A stretch of DNA of 64,000 nucleotides, from positions 248,001 through 312,000 of the forward strand of contig NZ_AUFJ01000009.1 in assembly GCF_000426445.1 (NCBI RefSeq), written 5' to 3'. Shown here one piece after another: positions 35,308-44,962 of the stretch. This DNA comes from Brevibacterium album DSM 18261 (GTDB taxonomy: Bacteria; Actinomycetota; Actinomycetes; Actinomycetales; Brevibacteriaceae). Below the pieces are notes generated by a model. That model saw only the letters and a program-made list of their open reading frames with translations, ran no database searches and was not told where the DNA came from. Numbering within the stretch: the first letter of the stretch is position 1; each line of letters begins with the position of its first letter. The translations under genes were made by a program, and so were the position numbers.

Positions 35308-36954
35308 ATGCCCGAGCGCTCCAGCGCCGCGTCCCCTCAGCCCGCACGTCCCTCCGCACCCGACCGCCCGGTCGCCTTCATCAGCATCGGCGTCCTGGCC
35401 ATGTTCATCCTCCTGGCCCTCGTGTTCCGCGACGCCGTCACGAGCGGCATCGACACCGCGTTCGCCGCCTCCTCGGAGTGGTTCGGCGGCTACTGGCAGC
35501 TCCTGCTGCTCGCCACCTTCCTCGCGGCAGTCGTCCTGGCCTTCACCCCCTATGCCCGCGCACGCATGGGCGGCACCGCCACCGTGGAGTACAGCCGCTT
35601 CAAGTGGCTGGCGATGATCATGTCCACGCTGCTGGCCGGCGGGGGCGTGTTCTGGGCGGCCGCCGAACCGGTGGCCCACTACCTCGACGAGCCGCCGCAC
35701 TTCGGCGCGGCGGCCACCGCGCAGGAGCGGGTCACCAATGCGCTGGCGCAGAGTTTCGTGGACTGGGGCTTCCTCGCCTGGGCGATCCTGGGCACCCTGG
35801 GCGCCGTCGTGATGTCCCACGCACACTCGAAGGGCATGCCGCTGCGCCCGCGCACGCTGCTCTACCCGGTGATGGGGAAGAGGATCCTCACCAGCTGGGT
35901 GGGCACGGTGGCGGACATCGTCTCCGTCCTCGCCGTCGTCGCCGGCACGGTGGGGCCCATCGGCTTCCTGGGTCTGCAGGTCTCCTACGGGATCTCCGTG
36001 CTGACCGGGATCCCCGACGGCTACCCCATGCAGCTGACCATCATCGCGGTGCTCACCGGCATGGCGGCGCTCTCCGTCTCCTCCGGCCTCGGCAGGGGCA
36101 TCCAGATCCTGAGCCGCGTGAACATCTGGATGGCGCTGATCCTCATGGCCGCGGTCCTGCTGCTGGGCTCCGCCGGCTACGTCCTGCGCGCCTGGGCGGG
36201 CGGATTCGCCACCTATGTCACCGACTTCTTCAGCCTGTCCCTCTACCAGGGCGACCAGGCGTGGCTCTCCGGCTGGACCGTGTTCTTCTTCGGCTGGTTC
36301 GTGGGCTACGCGCCGCTCATGTCCGTTTTCGTCGCCCGGATCTCCCACGGCCGCACCGTTCGCGACCTGCTGCTCAGCAACGCCGTGCTCGCGCCCGTCG
36401 TCACCACTCTCTGGTTCGCGGTGCTGGGCGGCACGGGCCTCGCGCTGGAACTGCGGAACCCGGGCAGCGTCACCGGCGCGTACGCGTCCGACGGCGTTCC
36501 CGCCGTCGTCATGTCGATCTCCGCGCAGCTGCCGCTCTCGCTGCCCGTCACTGTGTTCTTCCTGGTCCTCACCACGATGTTCGTCACCACGACGACGGAC
36601 TCCATGTCGTTCGCGATCGCGCAGTCCTGCACCGCCTCCGGCGAGCCCTCCACGCGCCTGCGGGCGACGTGGGCGGTCGTCATGGGCATCGCCGCGGCGG
36701 TCCTCATCTCGATCGGCGACGGCGGGATCGGCGCACTGCAGTCGGTCATCGTCATCACCGCCGCCCCGGTGGGCTTCCTCATGCTCCCGTCCGTGTTCGC
36801 CGCTCCGGTGTTCGTGCGCCGCATGGCGATCGAGCAGGGTGTGGTCACCCCGCGCGGCGGCGCTGCGGCGCCGGCTGAGGCGGAGGGCTCTGCAGAGCCC
36901 GTGCCCGAGGCGGATGCATCCGCAGCTCAGTCCTCTGCATCCAGGAGCATCTGA
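35308..36954 (+). CDS. BCCT family transporter (betaine/carnitine/choline type)
   Basis: A 548-residue secondary transporter with 12 predicted transmembrane segments. The BCCT marks are [20 protein letters not shown] and the signature region [28 protein letters not shown], with a hydrophilic acidic C-terminal tail (about 505-548) as in osmosensing members. It would import a quaternary amine with Na+ or H+. Given the carnitine genes at 48-50 kb, carnitine or glycine betaine is a reasonable cargo, but the aromatic-box residues cannot be checked by eye. It ends 28 bp inside the convergent TetR gene. Confidence 0.9.
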   Translation: MPERSSAASPQPARPSAPDRPVAFISIGVLAMFILLALVFRDAVTSGIDTAFAASSEWFGGYWQLLLLATFLAAVVLAFTPYARARMGGTATVEYSRFKWLAMIMSTLLAGGGVFWAAAEPVAHYLDEPPHFGAAATAQERVTNALAQSFVDWGFLAWAILGTLGAVVMSHAHSKGMPLRPRTLLYPVMGKRILTSWVGTVADIVSVLAVVAGTVGPIGFLGLQVSYGISVLTGIPDGYPMQLTIIAVLTGMAALSVSSGLGRGIQILSRVNIWMALILMAAVLLLGSAGYVLRAWAGGFATYVTDFFSLSLYQGDQAWLSGWTVFFFGWFVGYAPLMSVFVARISHGRTVRDLLLSNAVLAPVVTTLWFAVLGGTGLALELRNPGSVTGAYASDGVPAVVMSISAQLPLSLPVTVFFLVLTTMFVTTTTDSMSFAIAQSCTASGEPSTRLRATWAVVMGIAAAVLISIGDGGIGALQSVIVITAAPVGFLMLPSVFAAPVFVRRMAIEQGVVTPRGGAAAPAEAEGSAEPVPEADASAAQSSASRSI

Positions 36955-37646
36955 GCGGAGGCGAGCCAGGTGGCGCGCATCGGCTCGGTGTCCATCGGCC
37001 TGCCGGAGAACGCGTAGGTGAGCGCCATGCCGCGCATGCTGGTGAAGAGCAGGTCCAGCACCTGCGGGAACCGCGGATGCGCACTGAGCCGCGGACCCGC
37101 GAGCACATGGGCGTTGGCCCGCACCCTCCGGAGCACGCTCCGCTCATGGTCGACGATCTGCCCTGCGAGCTCCGCGTCCGTGCGCGCGGCCACCCAGGTC
37201 TCCACCGCCGCCCAGAAATTGGGCTCGGAGAAGCTCGACCACAGCCGGTCCAGCATCCACTCCAGCCGAGCACCCCGGTCCTCGGCGGGCGGTGCACCCG
37301 CGATCTCACCGGAGGAGCCGCTGTCCGCGCCGCCATTCGCAGCTGTTCCCTCCGGCGAGCCCGCCGCCGCACCGGCACCGGCCTCGGCGCCCTCCTCCGA
37401 CAGCCCCACGGCGGCCAGGCGATCCTCCGTCAGCCGGCGGGTGGCGGCGGCGAGCAGCTCCCGCTTGGACGGGAAGTGGTGGAGCAGCTTGCCGCGCGAG
37501 ACGCCCGCGCGCTGCTGTACGCGCAGGGTCGTCGTCGCGGCGTAGCCGTCCTCGAGCAGGCACGCGATCGCGGCGGAGAGGATGGCCTCCTTGGCCTCCC
37601 TCCCCCGCCGCTGACCGGGCTGCGCCGTCTGGCCGGGCGTCTCCAC
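36927..37646 (-). CDS. TetR/AcrR family transcriptional regulator
   Basis: A 239-residue regulator with the TetR HTH at about 18-62 ([45 protein letters not shown]), an Ala/Gly-rich linker (83-120) and a helical ligand domain. It is 14 bp downstream of the SDR gene and so likely co-transcribed with it. A 20-bp palindrome upstream of that SDR is the natural candidate for its operator, which would place SDR, TetR, thiolase and acyl-CoA dehydrogenase under one switch. Confidence 0.9.
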   Translation of the reverse strand: METPGQTAQPGQRRGREAKEAILSAAIACLLEDGYAATTTLRVQQRAGVSRGKLLHHFPSKRELLAAATRRLTEDRLAAVGLSEEGAEAGAGAAAGSPEGTAANGGADSGSSGEIAGAPPAEDRGARLEWMLDRLWSSFSEPNFWAAVETWVAARTDAELAGQIVDHERSVLRRVRANAHVLAGPRLSAHPRFPQVLDLLFTSMRGMALTYAFSGRPMDTEPMRATWLASAQMLLDAED

Positions 37647-37660
37647 CTCGCGGCTGCGGA

Positions 37661-38413
37661 TCAGCGCGGCGCCATCCGGATGGAGCCGTCCAGGCGGATG
37701 GTCTCGCCGTTGAGCATGGGGTTCTCCACGATCTGCGCGGCCAGCAGACCGTACTCGGACGGCTCGCCCAGACGCTTGGGGTGCGGGACCTGCTCGCCCA
37801 GCGACTTCAGCGTCTCCTCCGAGGCGCCCAGCATGAGCGGGGTCTTGAAGATGCCGGGGGCGATCGTCATGACGCGGATCTTCTGGCTCGCGAGGTCGCG
37901 GGCGGCCGGCAGCGTCAGGCCCACGATCCCGCCCTTCGAGGACGAGTACGCGGCCTGGCCGATCTGGCCGTCGAAGGCCGCGGCGGAGGCCGTGTTGATG
38001 ATGACGCCGCGCTCCTCGCCCGCCGGCTCGATCTCCGCCATGAAGGCCGCACCCAGGCGGAGCACGTTGAAGGAGCCGATGAGATTGACGTTGATGATCT
38101 TCTTGTAGACGTCGAGGGGGAAGACTCCCTTGCGACCCACGATGCGGTGCGAGCCGCCGATGCCCGCGCAGTTGACGACGACGCGCAGGTCACCCAGCTC
38201 CTTCGTCCGCTCCAGGGCGGCCTGGACGGCGTCCTCGTCAGTGACATCGCCCTCGACGACGATGACGTCGTCACCCAGCGCATCGGCCTCGGGCGTGGTC
38301 TTGAGGTCGAAGACGACGACCTTGGCACCGCGGCTCAGGAACTCCCTGACCGTGGCGAGGCCGAGGCCGGACGCGCCTCCCGTGACGAATGCGACCTGAT
38401 CCTTGATCTGCAT
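37661..38413 (-). CDS. 3-hydroxyacyl-CoA dehydrogenase type-2-like SDR
   Basis: A 250-residue SDR of the HSD17B10/3-hydroxy-2-methylbutyryl-CoA dehydrogenase type: [17 protein letters not shown] with an Asp-rich NAD specificity loop ([11 protein letters not shown]), [57 protein letters not shown] (Ser, Tyr, Lys) and [13 protein letters not shown]. It would oxidise a 3-hydroxyacyl-CoA with NAD+. The divergent thiolase and acyl-CoA dehydrogenase complete most of a beta-oxidation round. The start at 38413 follows GAAGGGGAG. Confidence 0.92.
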   Translation of the reverse strand: MQIKDQVAFVTGGASGLGLATVREFLSRGAKVVVFDLKTTPEADALGDDVIVVEGDVTDEDAVQAALERTKELGDLRVVVNCAGIGGSHRIVGRKGVFPLDVYKKIINVNLIGSFNVLRLGAAFMAEIEPAGEERGVIINTASAAAFDGQIGQAAYSSSKGGIVGLTLPAARDLASQKIRVMTIAPGIFKTPLMLGASEETLKSLGEQVPHPKRLGEPSEYGLLAAQIVENPMLNGETIRLDGSIRMAPR

Positions 38414-38468
38414 GTGATGACTCCCCTTCGAGCGAGTGCGTCTGCGAATCTGCGGTGCCTCTCACCGC

Positions 38469-38488
38469 ACCAGTCCATATTGACTGGT
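38469..38488. promoter_or_regulatory. palindromic operator candidate between SDR-TetR and thiolase operons
   Basis: ACCAGTC-CATATT-GACTGGT, with perfect 7-bp arms, lies 55 bp before the SDR start and 105 bp before the thiolase start. TTGACT (38480-38485) inside it could be a -35 for the thiolase direction, although no good -10 follows. Confidence 0.55.
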
Positions 38489-38593
38489 TTGCGGCGATAT
38501 GTGAAGCTGAACGCACGATAAGTACCGTCTCGACAGGTGCGTCGCCAAGCATGCCGGCCGTGTGAGCGTCCGGCCCATTCGAAGGAGAATCCC

Positions 38594-39736
38594 ATGCCAG
38601 ACGCAGTCATCGTGGCCGCCCGCCGCACCCCCACGGGCAAGCGCGACGGAGCCCTCTCCGGCATCCACCCCGCAGACCTCTCCGCCGCCGTGCTCGAGGA
38701 CCTCGTCGCCACCGCGGGCGTCGATCCCGCTCTCGTCGAGGACGTCATCTGGGGCTGCGTCACCCAGGCCGGCGAGCAGACCGGCGACATCGCCCGCACC
38801 GCAGCGCTGTCCGCGGGCTTCCCCGAGACCGTCACGGGCGTCACCGTCGATCGCCAGTGCGGCTCCTCGCAGCAGGCCGTCCACTTCGCGGCCGCCGGCA
38901 TCGTCTCCGGCCAGTACGACATCGTCATCGCCGGCGGCGTCGAGTCGATGTCCCGCAACCCGATGGGCTCCTCCTCCCAGGGGAAGAGCCCCTACGGCGA
39001 GAAGTTCGGCGTCCGCTACGACGGCGTGCGCCCCAACCAGGGCATCGGCGCGGAGATGATCGCCGAGCAGTGGGGCTTCACCCGCGAGCAGCTGGACTCC
39101 TTCTCCCTCGACTCGCACGCCAAGGCTCAGGCCGCGACCGAGGCCGGGCGCTTCGAGAGCCAGATCGTGCCGATCGAGACCGCTGACGGCACCGTCACGA
39201 AGGACGAGGGCATCCGCCCCGGCGGCACGCTGGAGAAGCTCGCCAAGCTGCCCACGGTCTTCAAGGAGGACGGCGTCATCCACGCCGGCAACGCCTCGCA
39301 GATCTCCGACGGCTCCGCAGCCCTCCTCATGATGAGCGGCGACCGGGCGAAGGAGCTGGGACTCAAGCCGCTCGCACGCGTCCACACCGCCGTGCTCGCC
39401 GGCTCCGACCCCGTCATCATGCTGACCGCCCCCATCCCCGCCACGCAGAAGGCGCTCAAGCGCTCGGGGCTCAGCATCGACGACATCGGCGCCTTCGAGG
39501 TCAACGAGGCCTTCGCACCGGTGCCGATGGCCTGGCTGCAGGACCTGGGAGCGGACGCCTCGCGCCTCAACCCCAACGGCGGCGCCATCGCGATGGGCCA
39601 CCCGCTCGGCGGCTCCGGCGCGCGCCTCATGACCACCCTGGTCCACCACATGGCCGACAATGGCATCCGCTACGGCCTGCAGACCATGTGCGAGGGCGGC
39701 GGACAGGCCAACGCCACCATCCTCGAGCTGCTCTGA
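38594..39736 (+). CDS. acetyl-CoA C-acyltransferase (thiolase)
   Basis: A 380-residue thiolase. The acylated Cys is in TVDRQCGSSQQAVHFAA, the GHPLGGSGARLM motif holds the His, and the C-terminal active-site Cys is in MCEGGGQANATILEL. It cleaves 3-ketoacyl-CoA to acetyl-CoA, or acetoacetyl-CoA to two acetyl-CoA. The start is the ATG at 38594 behind GAAGGAG. The acyl-CoA dehydrogenase begins 14 bp downstream, so they form one operon. Confidence 0.95.
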   Translation: MPDAVIVAARRTPTGKRDGALSGIHPADLSAAVLEDLVATAGVDPALVEDVIWGCVTQAGEQTGDIARTAALSAGFPETVTGVTVDRQCGSSQQAVHFAAAGIVSGQYDIVIAGGVESMSRNPMGSSSQGKSPYGEKFGVRYDGVRPNQGIGAEMIAEQWGFTREQLDSFSLDSHAKAQAATEAGRFESQIVPIETADGTVTKDEGIRPGGTLEKLAKLPTVFKEDGVIHAGNASQISDGSAALLMMSGDRAKELGLKPLARVHTAVLAGSDPVIMLTAPIPATQKALKRSGLSIDDIGAFEVNEAFAPVPMAWLQDLGADASRLNPNGGAIAMGHPLGGSGARLMTTLVHHMADNGIRYGLQTMCEGGGQANATILELL

Positions 39737-39750
39737 GGGGGACGGGAAGC

Positions 39751-40911
39751 ATGAAGAGGGATCTCTACACCCAGGACCACGAGGACTTCCGCGCCACCGT
39801 CTCGGCCTTCCTCGACAAGGAGGTCGTCCCCCACTTCGAGCGGTGGGAGGAGGCGAAGATCGTCGACCGCTCCATGTGGAAGGCGGCTGCCGAGGCCGGT
39901 GTCATCGGCTTCGCCCACCCCGAGGAGCACGGCGGCGGGGGCATCGAGGACTTCCGCTTCGAGATGGTCCGCGCGGAGGAGGTCGCCCGGCGGGGCGTGG
40001 GCTCGGCCACGGGCGGCTGGGGCGTGTCCGACGGCATCGTGCCCGGCTACCTCACCGCCTTCGGCTCCGAGCACCTCAAGGAGAAGTACCTGCCGGGCCT
40101 GGCCTCGGGCGATCTCATCAGCGCCATCGCGATGACGGAGCCCGGAGCGGGCTCGGACCTCCAGAACATCCGCACACGTGCCGTCAGGGACGGCGACGAC
40201 TGGGTCATCAACGGCGCGAAGACGTTCATCACGAACGGCCAGAACTGCGATTTCGTCGTGGTCGTCGCGCGGACGGACCCCGAGGCCAAGGGCTCCCGCG
40301 GCACCTCGCTGTTCATCGTGGACGCGGGCACCCCCGGCTTCACCAAGGGGCGCAACCTCGACAAGGTGGGGCTGGCCGCCCAGGACACCTCGGAGCTGAG
40401 CTTCGAGGACGTCCGCGTGCCGGACTCGCAGCTGCTCGGCGAGCTCAACCAGGGGTTCATCCACCTCATGGTGAACCTGCCCTATGAGCGCCTCACGATC
40501 GCCTCCGGCGCGATCGCCGGAGCCCGTGCCGCGCTCGACGGCACCGCGGAGTACGTCTTCAGCCGCGAGGCCTACGGACGGACGATCGGCGATCTGCAGA
40601 ACACGCAGTTCGAGCTCGCGGAGATGGAGGCCCGCCTCGATGCGGTCGAGGCCTATGTAGACAAGTGCGCACTCGCCCTCAACGCGGGCGAGCTCACCGC
40701 GGTGGACGCCTCGAAGGCCAAGATGGTCGCCGCCGAGCTCCAGGTCGAGATCGTCAACCGGTGCCTGCAGCTCCACGGCGGGTTCGGCTACATGCTCGAG
40801 TACCCCATCGGCAGGGCCTTCCGCGACACCCGGATCCAGACGATCTACGGCGGCGCCACCGAGGTCATGAAGCACATCATCGGCAAGGACATCCGCTCCC
40901 GCCACCGCTGA
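39751..40911 (+). CDS. acyl-CoA dehydrogenase
   Basis: A 386-residue FAD enzyme that would make the trans-2 double bond in an acyl-CoA. It shows AMTEPGAGSDLQNIRTRA, WVINGAKTFITNGQNCDFVVVVART, LQLHGGFGYMLEYPIGRAFRDTRIQTIYGGATEVMK, with the catalytic Glu of the GGATE position used by short/medium-chain members. Start ATG 39751 follows GAGGGGGACGGGA. Chain-length preference cannot be read. It closes the thiolase operon and is followed by a strong hairpin. Confidence 0.94.
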   Translation: MKRDLYTQDHEDFRATVSAFLDKEVVPHFERWEEAKIVDRSMWKAAAEAGVIGFAHPEEHGGGGIEDFRFEMVRAEEVARRGVGSATGGWGVSDGIVPGYLTAFGSEHLKEKYLPGLASGDLISAIAMTEPGAGSDLQNIRTRAVRDGDDWVINGAKTFITNGQNCDFVVVVARTDPEAKGSRGTSLFIVDAGTPGFTKGRNLDKVGLAAQDTSELSFEDVRVPDSQLLGELNQGFIHLMVNLPYERLTIASGAIAGARAALDGTAEYVFSREAYGRTIGDLQNTQFELAEMEARLDAVEAYVDKCALALNAGELTAVDASKAKMVAAELQVEIVNRCLQLHGGFGYMLEYPIGRAFRDTRIQTIYGGATEVMKHIIGKDIRSRHR

Positions 40912-40970
40912 GGCCCCTCCCTCCGCCCGCCCGGGCACCACAGGTCCCGCACCACCCGAATCCCAACAAC

Positions 40971-41023
40971 AAGTTGCGTCTGCGCACCGGCCGTGATGCA
41001 CGGCCGGCACGCAGACGCAACTT
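40971..41023 (+). terminator. terminator after thiolase/acyl-CoA dehydrogenase operon
   Basis: 25-nt arms (40971-40995 with 40999-41023) pair with two mismatches around a 3-nt loop. Confidence 0.75.
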
Positions 41024-41140
41024 GCATAGGGGGAGGAATGAGCGGGCGGCGAACGAGGCAGCGAGCGGACACCGGTTTCGGACCCTCCGCGTTCCGCAGG
41101 TCACAACTTGAGAACTTCGTCAGATATCCTCGGGAGCACA

Positions 41141-41169
41141 TTGCGGTTGTGATGATCATTCGATAAGTT
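41141..41169 (+). promoter_or_regulatory. candidate promoter of the TRAP operon
   Basis: TTGCGG (41141-41146) and TAAGTT (41164-41169) are 17 bp apart. The spacer contains the palindrome ATGATCAT (41152-41159), a possible operator. The start codon of dctQ is about 63 nt downstream of the likely start site. Confidence 0.5.
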
Positions 41170-41237
41170 CATCCACGTCGTCCGCGGCCGTGCACACTCG
41201 GCGTGCGGCATACAGATGAAGGCAAAGGTGACTTCAT

Positions 41238-41774
41238 ATGCACAATATGAACCAGATCGTCGACCGGGTGCTCTCCGCCGTGACAGCGCTCGCCGTCATC
41301 GCGATGATGCTCCACGTCGTCGCCCACGCGCTCATGCGCTTCTTCTTCAACGCCCCCATCTACGGGACCAACGAGATCGTCGCGTACTGGTGGCTGCCGG
41401 CCGTCGCACTGCTCGGCATCCCTGCAGCTCACCTGCAGAAGGAGCACATCACCGTCACGCTCGTGACCGACCGGCTCTCGCAGCGCACCGGCAACATCTT
41501 CAAGATCTTCGCCTGCATCGTGTGCGGCCTCGCGAGCGTGGGCTTCATGGTGTTCGGGTTCCAGGAGGCGATGAAGAACTTCTCGATCGGCTCGACGGCC
41601 GGCGTCACCGACATCATCACCTGGCCGGTCTACTTCCTCGTCCCCCTCGTCTTCGCGAGCATGGCGGTGCTCTACATCCTCGACATCGTCGTCATCGCCC
41701 GCACCGGCCGCAGCGATCTCGATCCCCTCACGGGCGAGAAGGTCGAGACCGATCCCGCAGAGACGACGCTGTGA
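41238..41774 (+). CDS. TRAP transporter small permease (DctQ family)
   Basis: A 178-residue membrane protein with four hydrophobic segments and the DctQ pattern VVAHALMRFFFNAPIYGTNEIVAYWWLPAVALLGIPAAHLQKEHITVTLVTDRLS. With DctM it forms the membrane part of a Na+-driven, binding-protein-dependent importer of carboxylate-type solutes. The short gap to dctM (41 bp) shows one operon. The ATG at 41238 has only a weak ribosome site; an ATG four codons on is an alternative. Confidence 0.9.
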   Translation: MHNMNQIVDRVLSAVTALAVIAMMLHVVAHALMRFFFNAPIYGTNEIVAYWWLPAVALLGIPAAHLQKEHITVTLVTDRLSQRTGNIFKIFACIVCGLASVGFMVFGFQEAMKNFSIGSTAGVTDIITWPVYFLVPLVFASMAVLYILDIVVIARTGRSDLDPLTGEKVETDPAETTL

Positions 41775-41815
41775 GCCCCGGCTCGCCGCTGACGGACCAC
41801 GAACGGAACACCGCT

Positions 41816-43339
41816 ATGACCTCCACTCAGACCTCCGCCGAGGCGCAGACGCTCCCCCCGCTGCTGCCATCGGCCCGCCGCGGCTCCAAGCCCGGCTACG
41901 TCACCCTTCTCGTCTGCTTCGGCCTGCTGGCCGTCACGCTCGCAGGCTTCTTCACCTCCGGCTCCGGCCCCACCGCCGGCCTGTGGTGCATCGGCATGAT
42001 GCTCGTGCTCCTGTTCATGGGCGTGCCCGTCGCGATCGCACTGGCCGTGCCCAGCCTCATCGGCGTCTACGGCCTGGCCGGCATCCCCGCGACCACGAAC
42101 ATCCTCGCGACCGCGCCCTTCAACTCGGTCTCGAAGTGGTCCTACTCCGTCCTGCCCATGTTCATCTTCATGGGCATGCTGCTGGCGCAGTCGGGCATGG
42201 CCTCCCGGATCTACCGGGCCACGGACCGCTGGTTCTCCTGGCTGCCCGGCGGCATCGGCATCGGCACGACCGCCGCAGGTGCGGGTCTGGCCTCCGTCTC
42301 CGGCTCCACGATCGGCATGACCTACACCCTGGGCCGCGCCGGCATCCCGGAGATGCTCAAGGCGGGCTTCGACAAGCGCATGGCCGTGGGCACCGTCATC
42401 GTCTCCGGCCTGCCCGGCGGGCTCATCCCGCCCTCGATCCTCCTCGTCATCTTCGCCGGGATCGCCTCCGTGCCCGTGGGCCCGCAGCTCATGGCCGGCG
42501 CCGTGCCGGGCATCCTCATCGCCGTCACGTACGGGATCTTCATCTTCTGCATCGGCATCTTCGCCCCCAGCCTGGTGGGCCGCGGCAAGAAGGGCACGGG
42601 TGAGAGGAAGGTCGTGACCTGGGGCGAGCGCTTCCAGTCGCTCGGCGAGATCTGGGGTTTCCCGGTCATCATGATCGTGCTGTTCGGCGGCATGTTCTCC
42701 GGCGCCTTCACCCCCACCGAGGCCGGCGCGGCCGCCGCCCTCACCGCACTCCTGCTGACCCTCCTGCACACCCGCAGGGACAGGCCGTTCAGCAAGGTCG
42801 GCCATGCGGCGATGTCCACCGTCTCCGCAACCGCAGCGATCTTCTTCATCATGATCGGCGCGGAGATGCTCACCCGCCTGCTCGCGATCACCGGCCTCGC
42901 CCCGATGGTCACGGACTTCATCGTGGGCCTGGGGCTGAGCCGGCTGGGCTTCCTGCTCGTCCTCATCGTCCTCTACGTCATCATGGGCATGTTCTTCGAC
43001 ACCCTGTCGATGATGCTCCTGACCGTCCCGATCCTGCTGCCCACGCTGGCGGCGATGGATGTCAACCCCCTGTGGTTCGGCGTGTTCGTCGTCCTCCTCG
43101 GCGAGCTCGGCATGATCACCCCGCCCGTGGGCCTGCTGCCGTTCATCGTGCACAACATCACGAAGAACCCCGAGGTCAACATGGGCCAGGACATCACCCT
43201 CAAGGACGTGTTCGTCTCCCTCATCTGGTTCCTGCCCATCGTCATCCTGTTCCTCGTCATCATGATCTTCGTGCCCCAGATGACCGAATGGCTGCCGGCC
43301 CTGCTCGAACGGGCGGCCGGAGGCACCGCCACCCAGTAG
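41816..43339 (+). CDS. TRAP transporter large permease (DctM family)
   Basis: A 507-residue membrane protein with about 12 segments. DctM features: LLFMGVPVAIALAVPSLIGVYGLAG, FIFMGMLLAQSGMASRIYRATDRWFSWLPGGIGIGTTAAGAGLASVSGS, SGLPGGLIPPSILLVIFAGIA and GELGMITPPVGLLPFIVHN, the paired loops that bind Na+ and solute. It carries out the translocation step with DctQ. Only one DctQM pair is present for three downstream binding proteins. Confidence 0.93.
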   Translation: MTSTQTSAEAQTLPPLLPSARRGSKPGYVTLLVCFGLLAVTLAGFFTSGSGPTAGLWCIGMMLVLLFMGVPVAIALAVPSLIGVYGLAGIPATTNILATAPFNSVSKWSYSVLPMFIFMGMLLAQSGMASRIYRATDRWFSWLPGGIGIGTTAAGAGLASVSGSTIGMTYTLGRAGIPEMLKAGFDKRMAVGTVIVSGLPGGLIPPSILLVIFAGIASVPVGPQLMAGAVPGILIAVTYGIFIFCIGIFAPSLVGRGKKGTGERKVVTWGERFQSLGEIWGFPVIMIVLFGGMFSGAFTPTEAGAAAALTALLLTLLHTRRDRPFSKVGHAAMSTVSATAAIFFIMIGAEMLTRLLAITGLAPMVTDFIVGLGLSRLGFLLVLIVLYVIMGMFFDTLSMMLLTVPILLPTLAAMDVNPLWFGVFVVLLGELGMITPPVGLLPFIVHNITKNPEVNMGQDITLKDVFVSLIWFLPIVILFLVIMIFVPQMTEWLPALLERAAGGTATQ

Positions 43340-43463
43340 CCCGCTTGCCCGCCGAGGCGCGGTGCAGCGGTCCGCCGCACCGCGCCTCGGGCGTGTCCGG
43401 GGCCGGGCCCCGGCCCTTCCCCTCACAGTTCCCATCCACACAAGAAGAAAGCGAATCCCACCC

Positions 43464-44768
43464 ATGGCACTGCCCGCCACCTCCCCTCGCAGGACCGGCC
43501 GCACCCGGCGCCTCACAGGCGCCATCTCCGCCGCAGCCGCCCTGTCCCTCACGCTGAGCGCCTGCGCCGGCTCCGCCGGCAGCGGGGGCGGCGCAGGAGC
43601 AGGCGGGGGAGGTGAGGGCTACGAGGCCGGAGCCGACCAGGCCGCAATCGACGAGGCGCTCGCGGACCTCGACCCGGTCACGATCATCTACCAGCCCTCG
43701 GCGGCCTCGCAGGAGTCCGTCCAGTCTCCCTCCGGCACCGTGCTCGCCGAGGCGATCGAAGAGCGCTCCGGCGGCAAGATCACCGTCGACATGGTGTGGG
43801 GTCAGGCCATCGCCCCCTATGGCGAACTGGATTCCGCGCTTGCGGACGGCCGCGTGGACCTCGCATACTCCCTGCCCGTGTACAAGCCTGCGGAGTACCC
43901 CGCACTGAACGCCCTCGGTGACGCCCTCGGCGGCAGCGACCCCTCCCCCTTCGTCGGGGAGATGGTGACGAACGCGATGGCCCTCGACGTCGCCTGGAAC
44001 ACCCCGGAGATCGTCGCCGAGTACGAGGAGAAGGGCCTCACCCCGATCTCTCCGATCACGGCCTCGGGCGGCTACTACTCCGTCTGCAGCGCCACGGGCA
44101 TGACGCAGGAGGACTTCCAGGGCCGCCAGGTGCGCATCGCCTCGAAGACACAGGGGGAGCTCATCTCCCACATGGGTGCCTCGCCGGTGTCGATGGAGTA
44201 CACGGAGACCTACGAGGCCCTGCAGCGCGGCACTGTCGACTGCACGCTCGGACAGCTCGTGCCCTCTGCGGAGGCCGGCATCTTCGAGGTCGCGCCCAAT
44301 GTCGGCTACATGACGGAGACGAGCTTCTCCCGCGCCCCCGGCGCGCTCGTGGCGGGATCCGGCTTCGCCGAGCTGCCGCTGGCCTACCAGCAGGTCATCT
44401 TCGACTCCTATGCCGACTACTTCCAGGGCCAGATGATGACGACCATCGGAGGCAACGCCGACGGCATCCGGCAGGCCAAGGAGGCCGGCGGGGAGATCGA
44501 GCAGTTCCCGGAGGAGTTCCAGACGGAGATCGCCGCGTTCAACGAGGAGAACCTCGCGAAGATCAATGAGTCCGGCCCCATCGAGGGTGACCTCGAGGCC
44601 GCGGTCACCGCGGCCTCGGAGAAGTGGACCGCCAAGGCCGCAGAGCTGGGCTACGAGGACGGCGGCACCACCGCGGACATGGACCAGTGGTACGACGTCG
44701 ACTCCGACTTCCGTCCCCTCGGCCAGGCCATCTACGACGAGGTGCTCCTCCCCCACCGCCCGTCCTGA
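43464..44768 (+). CDS. TRAP transporter substrate-binding lipoprotein (DctP family), copy 1
   Basis: A 434-residue lipoprotein: basic N-terminus, hydrophobic stretch and lipobox LSAC near residue 34, then a Gly/Ala-rich linker. The DctP fold shows ERSGGKITVDMVWGQAIAPYGELDSALADGRVDLAYSLPVY and GRQVRIASKTQG with the Arg that salt-bridges substrate carboxylates in this family. It would deliver the solute to DctQM. It is clearly less similar to copies 2 and 3 than those are to each other. Confidence 0.92.
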   Translation: MALPATSPRRTGRTRRLTGAISAAAALSLTLSACAGSAGSGGGAGAGGGGEGYEAGADQAAIDEALADLDPVTIIYQPSAASQESVQSPSGTVLAEAIEERSGGKITVDMVWGQAIAPYGELDSALADGRVDLAYSLPVYKPAEYPALNALGDALGGSDPSPFVGEMVTNAMALDVAWNTPEIVAEYEEKGLTPISPITASGGYYSVCSATGMTQEDFQGRQVRIASKTQGELISHMGASPVSMEYTETYEALQRGTVDCTLGQLVPSAEAGIFEVAPNVGYMTETSFSRAPGALVAGSGFAELPLAYQQVIFDSYADYFQGQMMTTIGGNADGIRQAKEAGGEIEQFPEEFQTEIAAFNEENLAKINESGPIEGDLEAAVTAASEKWTAKAAELGYEDGGTTADMDQWYDVDSDFRPLGQAIYDEVLLPHRPS

Positions 44769-44777
44769 CCGATCGCG

Positions 44778-44800
44778 GGGCGCCCTGCCCGAGGGCGCCC
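44778..44800 (+). terminator. hairpin after binding protein 1
   Basis: GGGCGCCCT (44778-44786) pairs with AGGGCGCCC (44792-44800) around 5 nt. Confidence 0.5.
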
Positions 44801-44824
44801 GCCGGAGTCCGCTGAGACTCCCGG

Positions 44825-44856
44825 GGTGTGCGCCGCCGACGCCGGCGGCGCACACC
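44825..44856 (+). terminator. second hairpin after binding protein 1
   Basis: A perfect 13-bp stem (44825-44837 with 44844-44856) with a 6-nt loop. Together with the one at 44778 it may reduce rather than end transcription into copy 2. Confidence 0.5.
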
Positions 44857-44962
44857 CTCACCCACAGCAACCGGAGCGACAGCACGGTCGCCCGGCCTCA
44901 GCGCAGCTGAGACCCCTGAGCACGGACGTGCTCGCAGAAGTTCGACTCGAAGGAGAGCCGAG

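Noticed and set aside
41672-43552. A 626-codon minus-strand open frame
   Set aside because: Antisense to DctM; composition rich in Asp/Glu/Gly/His, as expected from reverse reading of transmembrane helices.
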